Shown piece after piece: positions 11,301 through 37,694 of a stretch of DNA of 64,000 bases. The translations under genes and the position numbers were made by a program. The stretch's first letter is position 1, and every line of letters begins with the position of its first letter. This DNA comes from Denticeps clupeoides (Eukaryota; Chordata; Actinopteri; Clupeiformes; Denticipitidae): the NCBI RefSeq assembly GCF_900700375.1, contig NC_041716.1:15226306-15290305 (forward strand). Direction: 5' to 3'. Under the pieces are notes generated by a model. It made no database searches. It saw only the letters and a list, made by a program, of their open reading frames with translations, and had not been told where the DNA came from.

Positions 11301-12500
11301 GGAACGGGAGTTGTATTCTCGTCTATTTTTGGGAGGCTCTGTTAGGTCTGGTCTCCGTGCAAGGACACTTATCTCTACTTTTGCTCTCAAGGTCATGATG
11401 TATTGTGTTTAGTTCCTTTTCAGTTTAGGACATGTTGGGATCACAATTATGACGTATTTGCCATTTGTCCAAATCACATAATGTGAATGTTTAAAATTGT
11501 GAATTAATTAGCATTTTGACAATTTTTAATAAAGGAAAACTGGAAAAAAAGAAACCCCATCAAGTTTAAATTAATACAAAGTGAAAAAAATGATCTAAAT
11601 GGATTTGAATAGAAAAAAAGTTAAACATAATGATTATTTTGTGAAAAAAAACTTCCATCTGCTGCAAATACAACTGGTTTTATTTTGGGTGTTCTAGATG
11701 TTAATTTGTTAAAGATATAAAAAGAAAACCAATAAAATGGCATCATTCCATTGGACATTAAGACTAATTGTCACTAATAATGAGCTTCCCTCCATTTATG
11801 CAAATACTATATCCATTTCCAGATACCATAGTCTTTTACAGCAGTATCAATGTTTGGACAGGATTTTTAGTTCAATCTATTGAACCATGTTACATTATTG
11901 TTCTGTAGGCGTAGCTCAAATGAAGAGTTCAGCTAAACTTAATAATAAATAAAACCAACACGAAAACAAATCTAGAATGTGTGTGTCATTTACAGTGTGT
12001 CATTTACAGTTTCCACAGGAATGCCCAGTGCTGTTAGCCGGACTGGGATGGACATGCATTGCCGGTGGATGTGCGGATGGACATTTTCTCTAGTTTCCAA
12101 AATGTACAATAAAATGCCGCTGGCCTCCCATTTTTGTAAAAATATTCTATACGATCAGCAACAGAAATTGAATTTTGGAAGTTTATGCATTGTAATAATC
12201 ACAGAATGACATGATACAATCTTCCGAAGAATACACGTTAAAACATTCAATGTCACAGTGTAAAAAAAAAAAAAAAAGGTTTTGAGTGGCATTGTAAATG
12301 TGCCATCAGCCAACCTCTCTGCTGTAACTTTACTTGCAGTATAAATCTCTGCAGGACGCAATGCTGTTTAAAAATAACCAGCTTACAGTAGGTTTGTGCC
12401 GAGGGCAAAATCGCGATGCCTTTTGTGACTGTCCGGGCCGGCCATCGCCGTTCAGCCAATCAGTGAGCGCGGGGCGCTGGACACATGGAGATTTCTGACA
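8351..12500. other. gene-free interval between gss and myh7b
   Basis: No coding exon recognised on either strand. Most is AT-rich. A GC-richer patch at about 9430-9740 has several CpGs and a TATAAAAAG at about 9525 but no identifiable gene. One clean inverted repeat is listed separately (11187-11243). The gss and myh7b starts face away from each other across this interval, so it probably holds regulatory DNA for both. Confidence 0.5.
11187..11243. other. 11-bp perfect inverted repeat, possible hairpin
   Basis: CTGCCCTGCAT (11187-11197) is mirrored exactly by ATGCAGGGCAG (11233-11243) across a 35-base loop that itself contains ATCAAAG and CTTGATG. It lies about 1.6 kb upstream of the myh7b start codon. 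Function unknown; it may be a MITE scrap or a structured element. Confidence 0.5.
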
Positions 12501-12533
12501 TATCTTCCCCCCAACACTGACCTTGGGGAAAAC

Positions 12534-12543
12534 AATAAAAAGG
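12534..12543 (+). promoter_or_regulatory. myh7b: TATA-like element of myh7b
   Basis: AATAAAAAGG lies about 300 bases before the start codon, with CCAAT at about 12456. A non-coding leader exon probably follows near 12565, since an acceptor (TTTTGCAG) precedes the coding exon at about 12805. The assignment rests on position and motif only. Confidence 0.4.
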
Positions 12544-12842
12544 GGCTCAGTGTCCAGAGTCGAGCCAAACCGGTGTGTGAGCTCGAAGGTCAGTGAGCAG
12601 GCCTCAGATAGCCCCGTTGTCTTTTGTTCCTTTAACTCTGCAGAAGTAGCTGAAAACGGTGGAAGCCGCTGTCGCAGGGACTTCTGGTACCGTTTTTATG
12701 TTTTTTTGTTTTTCTTTCTCTCGAATAGTCTAGCAGTTTAACACAGATTCCTTCACCATCCTTCATCAGTGCGGAGAGTAACATGTGGGAACCTTCATTT
12801 TGCAGGTGCGTCAGAGGTTGCACGGGGCCTGGAGCCGTGACC

Positions 12843-27084
<14,242 letters not shown>

Positions 27085-27143
27085 AGGAAAATCTGAATGT
27101 CGTCAATGAAAAAAAAGAGGACTTCAGTTTGTGATGTAATGCA

Positions 27144-27149
27144 AATAAA
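27144..27149 (+). promoter_or_regulatory. myh7b: myh7b polyadenylation signal
   Basis: AATAAA 60 bases after the inferred stop codon. A second AATAAA lies near 27257, just before a SINE. Either could end the transcript. Confidence 0.5.
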
Positions 27150-27270
27150 ACTTGACGTGTTTGCAGACACAATATTATGGATGTGTTTTAGTTTCTGGGA
27201 AGGGGTGGAAACCATTTCATCTATTGAGGGAATGATTTTACTGCTCCATATTCAAATAAAATTTAATTCG

Positions 27271-27498
27271 AATGTGAAGTGACTGTCATTGTGAAGCACA
27301 ACACACAGTGACACAATGAAATGTGTCCTCTGCATTGAACCATCAGTCTTAGTGAGCAGCGGGCAGCCATGACAGGCGCCCAGGGAGCAATGTGTGGGGA
27401 CGGTGCTTTGCTCAGTGGCACCTTGGCAGATCGGGTTTCGAACCGGCAACCTTCTGATTTCAGGGCTGCTTCCTTAACTGCTAGGCTGCCACTGCCCT
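27271..27498 (-). mobile_element. tRNA-derived SINE, near full length (family A)
   Basis: Minus-strand copy from GTGAAGTGACTGTCATTGTG through CAGCCATGACAGGCGCCCAG to AACTGCTAGGCTGCCACTGC. One GCCACTGAG unit of the body is missing compared with the 5890-6142 copy. It lies between the convergent ends of myh7b and trpc4ap. Confidence 0.9.
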
Positions 27499-28288
27499 GT
27501 ACATTGCACATATGTGTGCAAGCTTGTTCATCCTAATTTTTCATTACCAAACACATGATGTAATTTGGTATTTATGGTTAAAAGACTGAAATAGAAGTAA
27601 AGTTCTGCAAACAGACATCCTGGTTAAATACGTTCCCGAACAAATGCAGCAGGACAGACCCTCAAAAACGTTTTGTCTGTAATTACAGTTTTAGTTAGTT
27701 CCACCTTTTTTTTGTACAAAACCACTTAGCCTGATGTCACCTAATATGAAATTAACCAGCATCTAAGAATGACTGTACATTACACAGAAACTTTGATACA
27801 CAATTGTGTTTTTTCCTCTTTATTTTTTGTCTGTGAATGAGGTGCATATATAATGTATTTAAATATATAGGCTATACTCAAACTAAGCAAACCCTCAACG
27901 TAAAACACAAATCATCCCTGAATGTTATTTTGTCCATCAGGAGAAGGAAGGTGGGGTGGTGGTGGGGGAGTGGGGAGTTTCTGCCTGGACAAAGATGAGG
28001 AGTGGGACCCAGTCCAAACAATCCAGACCAGACAAACCAGGTCAGAGGGGTCCACGTCACATGGCTGCATGGGCCAGCAGCTTAGCGTCTTAAATCCATA
28101 CTCACACACAGAGAGCTGTACACTCACAGCCTAGCTCGCACACACCCCCGACACAAATATGTAAATGCACAATGCAGCTCCTATACAAAACACACAACCC
28201 TACATCCCTGGCCTCAAAACTTGTGCTGGTGCCCCACTTCTCCTCCAGTTTTCCGCACCCCACTCTTCCCACTCCTGGTTCCTGTTTG
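27499..28288. other. convergent spacer: 3' flanks of myh7b and trpc4ap
   Basis: No gene seen. The right part is the probable 3' UTR of trpc4ap. It includes a GT/GGTGG-rich patch near 27950-27980. Confidence 0.5.
27819..27824 (-). promoter_or_regulatory. trpc4ap: candidate trpc4ap polyadenylation signal
   Basis: AATAAA on the minus strand about 465 bases after the stop codon. It is the first canonical signal I noticed downstream. Confidence 0.4.
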
Positions 28289-31200
28289 TCAGAAGTCTCT
28301 GTCCAAGTCCATGTAGGCCTCGTCAATGTAGCTGGCTATAGCATAGGGGCACGTCCGGTCAGAACCGAGGAGAACCGCCACAGTCTCCTTCCAGTAAGTA
28401 AATGGGATACAGGAACTCTGCAGAAGACAGAACAATTCAGACACTATAATTAATATATGATATTTAATGCAGAGAAGCACAAAGTGGATAGATTCCACAT
28501 AAAAGAACCATCCTGATTTAGTACACTTACTATACTATAGTTACTGCACACAGCAGACTGCCCCTGCCTAAAAGATTGTATGATTGCTGAATAAGAATAT
28601 TACTCATAATTCACAATTGAATGGTCACTTCTAATTGTACAGAGTACAGACAACACATTAGGGCACTTTACCTAGCAAATGAAACACAACTGTGGAATAT
28701 GGCGCCACCACATGGCCAAGCCAGTGCACCAAACAGAAAAAGTCAATACACATTATGCTACATGTTACTGCTGGGTCCACCGCTGTTCCCTCCCGCCCCA
28801 TAATGGTGATTACACCAGACTGGAACAACCTGTATCTTTTACAGGAGATTATGTCCACACCTAGCAGCCACTCACAACTAATAAATCCATGGAATGAGTT
28901 TGTGTGAACACACTAATAATCAAAGGTTGACATGCCTGCTCTCTTTCGACATCACTTTTTGTCTACAATGTAATAAAAAAAATTAAAAAAAAGTAGAGGG
29001 TGTCTGCTCCACTCACATTCTCCAGACATGTGCTGTCCTTGTCCTTGTTGAGGTAGTGGTGCTGCCAGAAACGGAGCAGGTTGTGGAAGTTGTTGAGGAG
29101 GCCACCAGGGTATTTCTCAGCATACTCCTTCTCCCGCAGGGCGTTCAGGTAAAAGGGCAGCTTCCCTCTCCTGCGGGCCAGCATCAGCACCACTAGGCTG
29201 GTGTTCAGGCAGCTCACATTTTCCTGGGGTCACAACACGTAGGAGAGGTCAAATCTGCAGCCAGAATAGCAGCGAGAGGTTGTACTCATTTAGTGGACAG
29301 TGTCAGGGAGGGTCGTGACAGTTCACCTGAGTAAGAGTCTGAACGTTGATGATGTTGATCAGCCGGAAGAGAAATGACAGCCTGTTCTCCACACGTGCCA
29401 TGTAGGACAAGAGGCAGCATTCTGACAACACCTCCACCACTAAAGTTACAGAAAAAAGCAGAATTCAAAATTAATATGCTTTAATAAAAGAGCACAAAAA
29501 ATATGATTTGCATATCGTACCCCTCATGTCTTCAGTCTGGCTCTCAAAGCGGTCAAGAGTCAGGACTATGCACCTGACCAGCATATTTGAGTCCACCAAA
29601 GAGCTATTGATCTGGTTGAAGAAGATCTGAAACTGAAGAGGCACAGTATCGATTGAGCTAAAACACAATGTCCGGGTTCTACAGACGAATAGGAACCGGA
29701 GGCCTGCCTACCTTCTCGTCCGTGTTGACATATTTATTGAACCTTTTAAAGGCATCGAGATTGAACTTCATGAGCTCACCAAGCAGATCAAAATAGCTCT
29801 GTAGGACATCATGAGACTTACAACCACTGTCAATAATGCAGAACAGGATGTGCTGTGAAAAGTAGACATAGAAATGGCAAATTGGTTCAACTTTACATTG
29901 GACGTTCATTGTGTAAAAGATCACCAGGTTGAAGGTGGCAGTTACCTCCAACAGTCCTCTCTTCAGCAGAAACACTTGGTCAGCATAAGACGTGGCTCCT
30001 CGAAGAAAACTCTCCACTGCTCTCGCCTGCCAGAATCTGCAAGGAGAAACACAAAGAAAAAAACGTCAGTGGCACGCAGCAATGTGGCGATGTAAATAAA
30101 CCCCATGTGTCAGCTTTTTACCTGAATGAGGACTCTGCCGGTTCCTTCTTCATGACTGATATCAATCGGGTCAAAAGGCCTTTCTTCCCATCGCACACAA
30201 GGTTCCTGAGAAAACAATCGTCGGTGTTGTAGGAGCGCGTGCCATTGTTTAAACTGGTGCTTCTCTATGGGTAGGAGGTAGTGTTATTTTCAGGGGTTTA
30301 CCTATCGGTGTTGACCAAGGCTTCAACCTCTGGAATATTTGCTTTTAGTGAAATGGCACTGAGCTCATTCAGCTCTTGGCTGTTGAGCAGGAGATATTTG
30401 TTCCTGAAAATACAGGTTGTTAATATTATTATTATTATTAATATTAAGTACTAGGAGTAGACAAATGTTTGAATTCTTATTCACAGATTTGCACACTTAC
30501 TCATGATGGTCACTGAAGCTCTGAAGCAACCTGAGAAACTGTATCTTGAATGATATCTCCTAAAGTACCATGGGAAAAAAAACAAATTTAAATGAACGTA
30601 ATACATCAGGACGGCAAGATGTTGTTGAGGCTATTTTTCTAACCGGGCTGCAGTCACAGTTCTGGTTCTGGCCGTGTAGGACATGGCTGGATGTGTTCTT
30701 CCTCCAGATCAGTTTGTCAAACAGGTTGTTGAGACCCGGGATCAGTCTGAACTCAGCCAGCATTCTGTGAACCTGTAGAGGTTTAAGTGATAATACTTTC
30801 ACATCATGTCATAAAAATACCACACAACCATCCATTTAACCAGAATTTAACTCACGTATAAATCATAGAAACAGATGAAGGGAGGCAATGTATCTTATGA
30901 TTTAATATGTAATTCTATAATGCTTTAATGAAAGCTATACTGACAATTACTGTTGGTTACTGCTGAAACTGTTTTCATATTCTGATGTTTCTCCAGATTT
31001 TGCAGTTTTTACTGACCTGATTCCGCTGTCGGCCCATGAGCATGACACACAGCACATATAGGACCTCAACCTTGTACATGATCTCATGGACGATCTTCAT
31101 GGACTGAGGTAACCTGTGTCCAAGAGGGCTGGCAGCAAGAGAACTCTCATCTGATGATTCTGTGTAGTGGGGGGGAGGGGTTCATACACACCAGTTCATA

Positions 31201-32864
31201 CACACCAGTGTATGAACTCATACACACCATACTGGTTCATACACACCAGTCTGAATGTGGACTCTTAAATGTCAAAGTAGTTAAAACCCAGCACCAGCAT
31301 TACTGATCAGCTAATAGCTGAAGATACGTGTTATTAATAACACGTAATAACCAAGTACTTACCAGTACTGCTCTGCTCTGCCTCATCTGATGCAATCTGC
31401 ATGAGAGCATCCAGCACCAGGGCATTGTCCAGCCACGTGTGCCAGTCCTCCAGCTCCTGCAGGAAGGACGAGGTACCCGAAGCCTCTGAAACTTTCCGCG
31501 TGGCAAGTTTACAAAGTCGCTCGACAAAGCCTGGGATGTTCAGTAGGGCCACTGAAACACACGAAAATGTGAAAGTGAAGTGATTGTCATTGTGATACAC
31601 TGCAGCACAGCACACGGTGACATAACAAAATGTGTCACCGTGTGCTGAGGCCAGAAAAAAGCCTCGATCAGATGTGTGGACAAGTCCTTAACCCTCTTCT
31701 CATGTTTTTGAAAAAATAATGTTTAAATAAATAAATTAATAGGACCAGAGCATCTGGCACTACCTTGGTTGACCTCAGCACGGGACGGGCCGGCATTTGC
31801 CCTCTGCTGGGCGTTCCGGGCCAAAAGAGTGTGCTTGTCGTCAACACCCACATCGGGCTCAGAGATGGTGACCGAGAGAATGCGGCAAAAGTTGGCGAGC
31901 TGCTGCTGGTTGAAGCTCTGGACCAAACCAGCCAGGTTGGGGATGTCCTCCAACTGTATCATTTCCTGCGAAGCAGAAAGAGGACATTTCCTTTGTTTTC
32001 CAAGTCCGAACAAATCACATCAATGAGTTTATTCCCACATCATTTGCTAGTCTTTGCTAGCCAAACTTCAAATACAATATAATTAATCTGTAAAACTTGG
32101 TGTGTTAAACATTTTCAAAAAAGGTTCTTCAAAAACTAACCAAAGAGCCCCAAGGCCACTAAAATTTAAAAGTAGCCAACAGAAGTCCATTGAAAAGAAG
32201 GTTTTCTTAAATTGCTTTGAACTGGTGTACCAAATAGAACAGTAGTTCTATGCAGTAGTCAGCAGACCACCACAGCATCCCTGATGTGCATTAATAAAAG
32301 AACTATTTCAATCACAGAACTTAAAATGGTAATTCAGCCAGAGCTGTATGGAAGGTTACTCCTTACCTTCCTAACTCCAAGAATGTCCTCGATAAGCGTG
32401 GCTGTCTGCAGGAAAGTCTTTTTATTTGACATAAGCGTGAACAGGAACAAGATGAAGTCGTCTCTTGATGCAAGGCTTTTTGTGACGCCATCAGTCTGTA
32501 AGGCACAATTTAAGTGACTTCAGTAAAGAGGAAGAAGAGTGCCGGTGCCAGGGCGGAAAAAAAAAAAAACACACACTTACACAAATGCAGCAATTGTAAA
32601 GAACGCTCAGACAGTCCTTGACAAGGTCGTCGCTCACTGCAAGTTAGGGAATAAGCATTCTGGTGAAGAAAGCTACTCAAACTTTACAGCAATTCTGCAA
32701 CTGCAGGCACAGTCACACAAGCTGAGAAATGAAATATGCAGGCTTACTTTTAGGGACATCTTTCTGAGTAGTGAGAGTGGGTCTCATCAGGATCTCCACA
32801 AGCAACTATTGAGAGATGGAGGAAACATCAGAATCTGCGTATGGCCAAGTACCACACTTTGGAG

Positions 32865-32897
<33 letters not shown>

Positions 32898-33069
32898 CAA
32901 AACTGACATCGAAATGGAGAATGTTACTTATATTAGATTCTTTAAAATAATTACAACAACTTGATCCCAGTCCATGGTGCCTCCCAAACACAACAGTATA
33001 AAAACAACAAAGGTCTTCTATACAAAAAAATAATAATAATAAGATTACAGAAATAATACAAGTGCACAA

Positions 33070-33100
<31 letters not shown>

Positions 33101-35362
33101 CTGGCTCAAAAAGTAAGAATGATTAATGCCAATACAGAACACCACCATTGCGCTCCCACCTCACAATGAGTTTTACTATACCTGATTATTTCAGTTAAAC
33201 CGAGGGGAGGTCTTTTGGTATCACGTGATAAAACAAAAGCAAAGTTCACGGTGAAAACCTACCTGGCAGACCTACAGAATCCGACATTTTTCTCCATCCT
33301 CGCTGTATAATTCAATGATATATATTCTATGCTACAAGGCAACCTCTCCTCCTTCTTGGTTTGAGCGCCACTTAAATGCCGGTTTTCTAGTTCTAGTTTT
33401 CTATTCAAAGATCAACAACATCGTCGCTCGCTGCTCATCCGATATAAAAAAAAAAAACAGATTCACAGCGCCTCACTTGACAGAAACCGGTCACAGCGAC
33501 GAGCAACTTTAATTCAGGCTGATCGTTTTCAGTCAATTTAGGTCATTTTCACAGCGCCATTCTCAAAATCTAATAGTCTGGAAAAGGCAACAACAAAACG
33601 TCACTCACGTCGACTCCTCCGAAAAGGTCGAAGGTGTAGGTGTTGGGGAACGTAGACTCCTGGGGCGTCTTCCTCTCCTCAGTCACTATGGACATGGCTT
33701 CCATGGAAAGCAGGGAGGACAACTCCTGTCGTGGCAAAACGGGTCATTTGGACGGAGGACAGTGACACTTGTGGATGCTGAAGAGGTGGAAATTCAGTGT
33801 TGTACCTTGACAAAGCTGTGAATTTGTGTCATGTCGCTGTTGGGGTGGCTGCTTTCGTAAAGCCTCTTCAGCAGCACCGGTATGCCCTGCCACCGGGCAC
33901 GCTTATCCCGCTCCATGAGCAGAGCGTCCGGGATCTGAAGAGGCAGAGACGCTCAGTTTACATTCCCCTGATCCGAATGATCTGTTGCGCATGATGGTGC
34001 CGGACACGGCAGTGCTCTTTAGCCCTTAAGGTGCGACAGGTGAATCAGTGGGGGTTTAGCTCAGTGGTGGAGCATCTGACTGCAGATCAAAAGGTCACCT
34101 CAAAGAGCACAGCTTATTTGGTTGGCCTAGAAGGTAAGGAAGCGGCACCGTAATCAGAATGTTGCCGGTTCGAAACCCAAACCTCCAAGGTGCCACTGAG
34201 GTCAGTCCCGAAAAGGGACTGCCCACTGCTCACCAAGGGTGATGGTTCAAGGCAGAGGACACATTTCGTTGTGTCACCGTGTGCTGTGCTTCACAATAAC
34301 AATCGCTTCTCTTTTATAATTTTACCATTAAGCGTTTTGAAACTATTCAGAACCATATAAACGTATAAATATATACAGTTACTGCCAACTTCTCCCCATG
34401 CAGACACAAACCTTAATAGAGCAGGGCACTGATATCAGTTTATTGCCAACACAATCACTATAATGGACCTTAAATATAAATGTACCATGCCAAAGAAAAC
34501 GTAGATATTAGCAAGTCTTGAAAGAAAGGCTATCAGACGGTAACTAAAAGATTAATCATTTAATTTCAATAATGTACCCATCTGACTGCTGTCACTGTCC
34601 ATCAAAACACCGCACAAAAATTGTCCCCAGGTGACTTTAAAACCCCGCGTTGCCCTCCAACGTTCGGTTATTGAACATTTTACTACGTTCCTGCACTCCT
34701 GCAGCGGGAAAAAAAAAGTAAAATAAAATAAAATAAAATAAAATACAGGATGCCGGACACGAACCGAGCTTTACGGCCACGGGTCCTACTTCAGGACGGC
34801 GCTGGGCGCCCGGGCCGCGTTACCGACCGAAGCTCGAGGATGGAGAAGGACGGAAGGGCGCCGGGAGAATTTCACTGCTCTCCGTCTGCACCGAATGAGT
34901 TCCCCGCCGGCGACCTCTGCAGCCGTAGCCGCTCCCGAGCCCCGCGGCCGACGCGGCTGTTTACACGCGTTAGCCCGAGCTAGCACTGGGCGCTAACCCG
35001 ACAATTTAACCCGACAAACGCACGGTCTGGGGCTTTCGGGCAAATATCTCCAGTCGTACGGCTAACAGCAGCCCCTCCGTCCCGGCCCGACCGCGGTCCG
35101 GCGAAGCTTTGACGAGGCTTCGGCTAAAAGCTCAAAAGCTCCGAGGCTGGGGGGTAGCCTAGCATGCTAACGGCCTTCGCGTCCGAATGAGAGGAAGTGC
35201 CGCGAAAAGAAAGGCAGGAACACCGCGGGCAGCGTCGCGCGTTGTCGTTTTTACCTGCGTGCCCCGGCTCAGCCCACGGCCCGTGGTCTGGCCGCTCCGA
35301 ATCCGGGTCAGAACGTTCCTACCGCGGGGCCGAGGGGGGTTCGACCCCGCTGGCGTCGCCAT
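28289..35362 (-). CDS. trpc4ap: TRPC4-associated protein (TRUSS), 19 coding exons, complete
   Basis: Known in mammals as a TRPC4 and TNF-receptor-1 associated scaffold and as a substrate receptor of the DDB1-CUL4 ubiquitin ligase (MYC turnover, C-terminal degrons). Coding exons 5' to 3': 35362-35255, 33934-33806, 33725-33609, 32805-32748, 32636-32581, 32495-32367, 31965-31764, 31551-31363, 31159-31017, 30772-30644, 30559-30501, 30403-30302, 30205-30122, 30036-29946, 29852-29712, 29632-29521, 29439-29327, 29223-29017, 28417-28289. They give 765 residues; human is about 797, the difference being mostly a shorter first exon. Diagnostic stretches: SGQTTGRGLSRGTQ, TFDLFGGVD, QQQLANFCRILSVTISE, NIPGFVERLCKLATRKVSE, IPGLNNLFDKLIWRK, NSSLVDSNMLVRC, LLNNFHNLLRFWQHHYLNKD and the end YIDEAYMDLDRDF. 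There is no transmembrane segment. All introns are GT-AG in phase. The start ATG lies in a CpG island. Confidence 0.96.
31178..31252. repeat. minisatellite, TTCATACACACCAG-like unit
   Basis: About five direct or inverted copies of a 14-base TTCATACACACCAG unit in a trpc4ap intron, including the inverted form TGTATGAAC. It follows directly after the exon ending at 31159. Confidence 0.8.
31567..31646 (-). repeat. SINE family A tail with a self-complementary end
   Basis: Minus-strand SINE 3' tail (GAAAGTGAAGTGATTGTCAT...CAGCACACGGTGACA) followed after ten bases by the reverse complement of its last 14 bases (31633-31646). The two arms form a perfect hairpin. It lies 15 bases upstream (in transcription sense) of a trpc4ap exon. 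Confidence 0.8.
32866..33100. repeat. simple repeats in a trpc4ap intron
   Basis: A T run of about 27 bases (from 32866) and an (AAAT)n tract at about 33066-33099, both in the intron between exons 3 and 4. The T run is 61 bases upstream of the exon 4 acceptor. Confidence 0.85.
34050..34100 (+). pseudogene. tRNA-Cys(GCA) pseudogene, 5' part only
   Basis: GGGGGTTTAGCTCAGTGGTG matches the acceptor-stem 5' strand and D-arm of tRNA-Cys, and ATCTGACTGCAGATCA gives the anticodon arm with GCA. After AAAGGTCACC the T-arm and 3' acceptor strand are absent, so it cannot fold fully. It lies in trpc4ap intron 1 on the opposite strand, 18 bases before a SINE. Confidence 0.8.
34118..34315 (+). mobile_element. 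tRNA-derived SINE (family A), central deletion
   Basis: Plus-strand copy: TTGGCCTAGAAGGTAAGGAA head, GGTTCGAAACCC B-box, GGTGCCACTGAGG, then a jump to GACTGCCCACTGCTCACCAA and a tail with GTGTCACCGTGTGCTGTGCT. The CACCGTCCCCACACACTGCT block is missing. Confidence 0.85.
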
Positions 35363-35620
35363 TACTTCTCCTTCCTGAACCCTCCCGTCCGCAGGAAGGC
35401 CGGTCGGGCCGCTGGCTGGAATAAAAACAGCGCCGTTCAACGTCCGGATCCCAGCGGCGGCATCTCAGCGTCTCCGGGGTGGCAGCAAACCAGCTAAACA
35501 AGCTCGACCTGGATCTCTGCGCTGCGGTGCAAAGCTTGGCCGCGTGTCCGTGGTCGTACCCACGGCATTTTTTATTATTATAAGAGCGGGTCAATGCATC
35601 GGCAAACACGAATAAGGAAG
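34715..35620 (-). promoter_or_regulatory. trpc4ap: trpc4ap promoter CpG island
   Basis: Dense CpG sequence from about 34760 to 35600 around the trpc4ap start codon at 35362, preceded by an (AAAAT)n tract at about 34722-34745. The island covers the end of intron 1, exon 1 and the upstream flank. No TATA box. Confidence 0.6.
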
Positions 35621-36538
35621 CTGGAATTTCGATGACTGCATTATAACAACCAGCCTCACCTCCTAACCTACGATGACCCCAAATCTCCTACTGGCTGGCT
35701 TTATCATGGTAAAGAATGGTAAAGTGACTTAATAAGTGCCCATATAGTGCAATGAACATGCAATGTAGTGCTATCAAGTAAAATAAGGTACTATATTGCT
35801 GTGTGTGTTTTTTTTTATACATAAAACCTTACAACATCTTTGCCAGTGTTATAAAACACTACGCCCTTAGCCTCATGGGCGTGCCGATGAAAAGGGGGCC
35901 TTCTGTTCACTTCTGTTCCTAGTTCATCATGCATGTTCGGCATTAAAGTTCAGTCCTTGGATTAGGACGACGTTTAGAGCAAAACACGAACTGTTTCTCG
36001 GCAGCAGATGGTTAAATACGTCAGATTTGAGGTTAATCTACTCATCTGCCACAGGCAAAGGATTTTTACAGAAGATGATTATTATTATGGGCCCTACAAG
36101 ATGCGTAGACCCATGTTGCACCTCACTATTGCTCTCATTATAACAAGCAGAATAAGTGGCTGTAAATGCTGGTTCTGTGCATATCTGAGCTCAAAATGCA
36201 GTATAATGATGGATATCTGGAAATATATTGATTCTGGAAAAATGTTTAAAATTGTAACCAACAAGACATAAAAGCAAACAGGCAAATCAAACTTAACACA
36301 CGTTGTGGACAAAACGAATCTTTTGCAAATCATGAAGTGAAATAAAATGGAATGCATCACATAACATTAGACATAACGTAATACATGCGTAATATTAGAA
36401 TCAGGAGGCGCGGCATCTGCAGCGGCCTTTATTTATTTAACTTGAGCCCTGATGTAACCAATCGTATTATCCACTTCAGAGTGAAATGATGAGGGGGCAT
36501 GAGGCATGTCTTCAGAATCTTTGTTGGAGCGGTTTCAG

Positions 36539-36574
<36 letters not shown>

Positions 36575-37694
36575 TGTGTGGGAGTTGGCTGCGCTCCTGC
36601 CAGGAATTACTGCTGGCAGTTTGTGGGCAGGATTGTGAACCATTTCCTCCCGAGATGTGGCAGACGTACCAGCACTATATTAGAACTGCAGGCCCATTTA
36701 ATTGACACGCTTCACAGATGTTGTGACTTCTGAGCTGGCTCGATCCAGTCGTATATATTTCAGACAGTTCTGAATTATGTAACATAATCACTAGAAGGTC
36801 TATTGAACAGTATTGTGAAAAAGCACTCATCGCTCAGTCTTCTCCCCGTGCTTCCCAGCAACGGCCCACACTGGTGCCTTGATAAAGCAGAAGCCCAATG
36901 CACGGTGGCAGCCATCAGCGCCATCACACACACCGTAACCAAGAGGCAGCGACAGCAGCGAGCCCACGCGCAAGGCTGCAGGGAAACTGGGCTGGATTAA
37001 AGGAATAAAACGCAGCACCTTTCCATCATGGTAGCGCCAAAAAAAAAAAAAAAAAGATTCCTGCCTTTCAATATTTAATATTGGCTTTAATATTTATTAC
37101 GCAGCTATTAATGCTGAATATAGAGAGACAGGGAGAGAGAGAGAGAGAGAAACACAACTGCCTGTCCAGACTCATTTAGTGAGTGAAGGGTGCGACAGCA
37201 TCATGAGCCGCTGTGCTGAATGGGGAGCGGTGGAGTGGGAGGGGACTGGGGGAGATTATAGGAGACCTCCGGTTCCCACCACGCTCCAGTCTGCACCGGA
37301 GAACGGACGAGCGCGCCCGCTGCAGGAGACGGGACCCGAGGAAGCAAACCAGAGGAGGTCTCCGTCACTTGGAACGACGCTGCATTAAAACGGATGGAAA
37401 ATGAGCCACGAACGTGCGTGTGAGTGGGACCTGAATTTAGATCTCATTGTTCATGGATTCATTTCTCTGTGTTCTGAATTTGCAATTTGGTTTGTGCTGT
37501 TGAAGCATAACTTTCACTTTGTTTTCATTTTGAAAAGTTGAAGATATTCGTACGATCAAAGTAATTTCGTGTGGAGAGAACAGAAGAAAGGAGCGCCTTT
37601 GTGGTACACTGACCGGTACACTGCTGTACTACACTACTGACTTCGTTGATGGACAGGCCGACACGCGTCGTATTACCTCCTCCCTGATACGAGC
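35621..37694. other. spacer between trpc4ap and the AMIGO gene
   Basis: No coding exon recognised. It contains a (GT)n tract of about 30 bases at 36541-36570, an A run at 37040-37055 and a short GA repeat near 37120-37150. Sequence from about 37180 to 37690 is the likely 5' UTR or promoter side of the AMIGO gene. The two genes are divergent. Confidence 0.5.
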
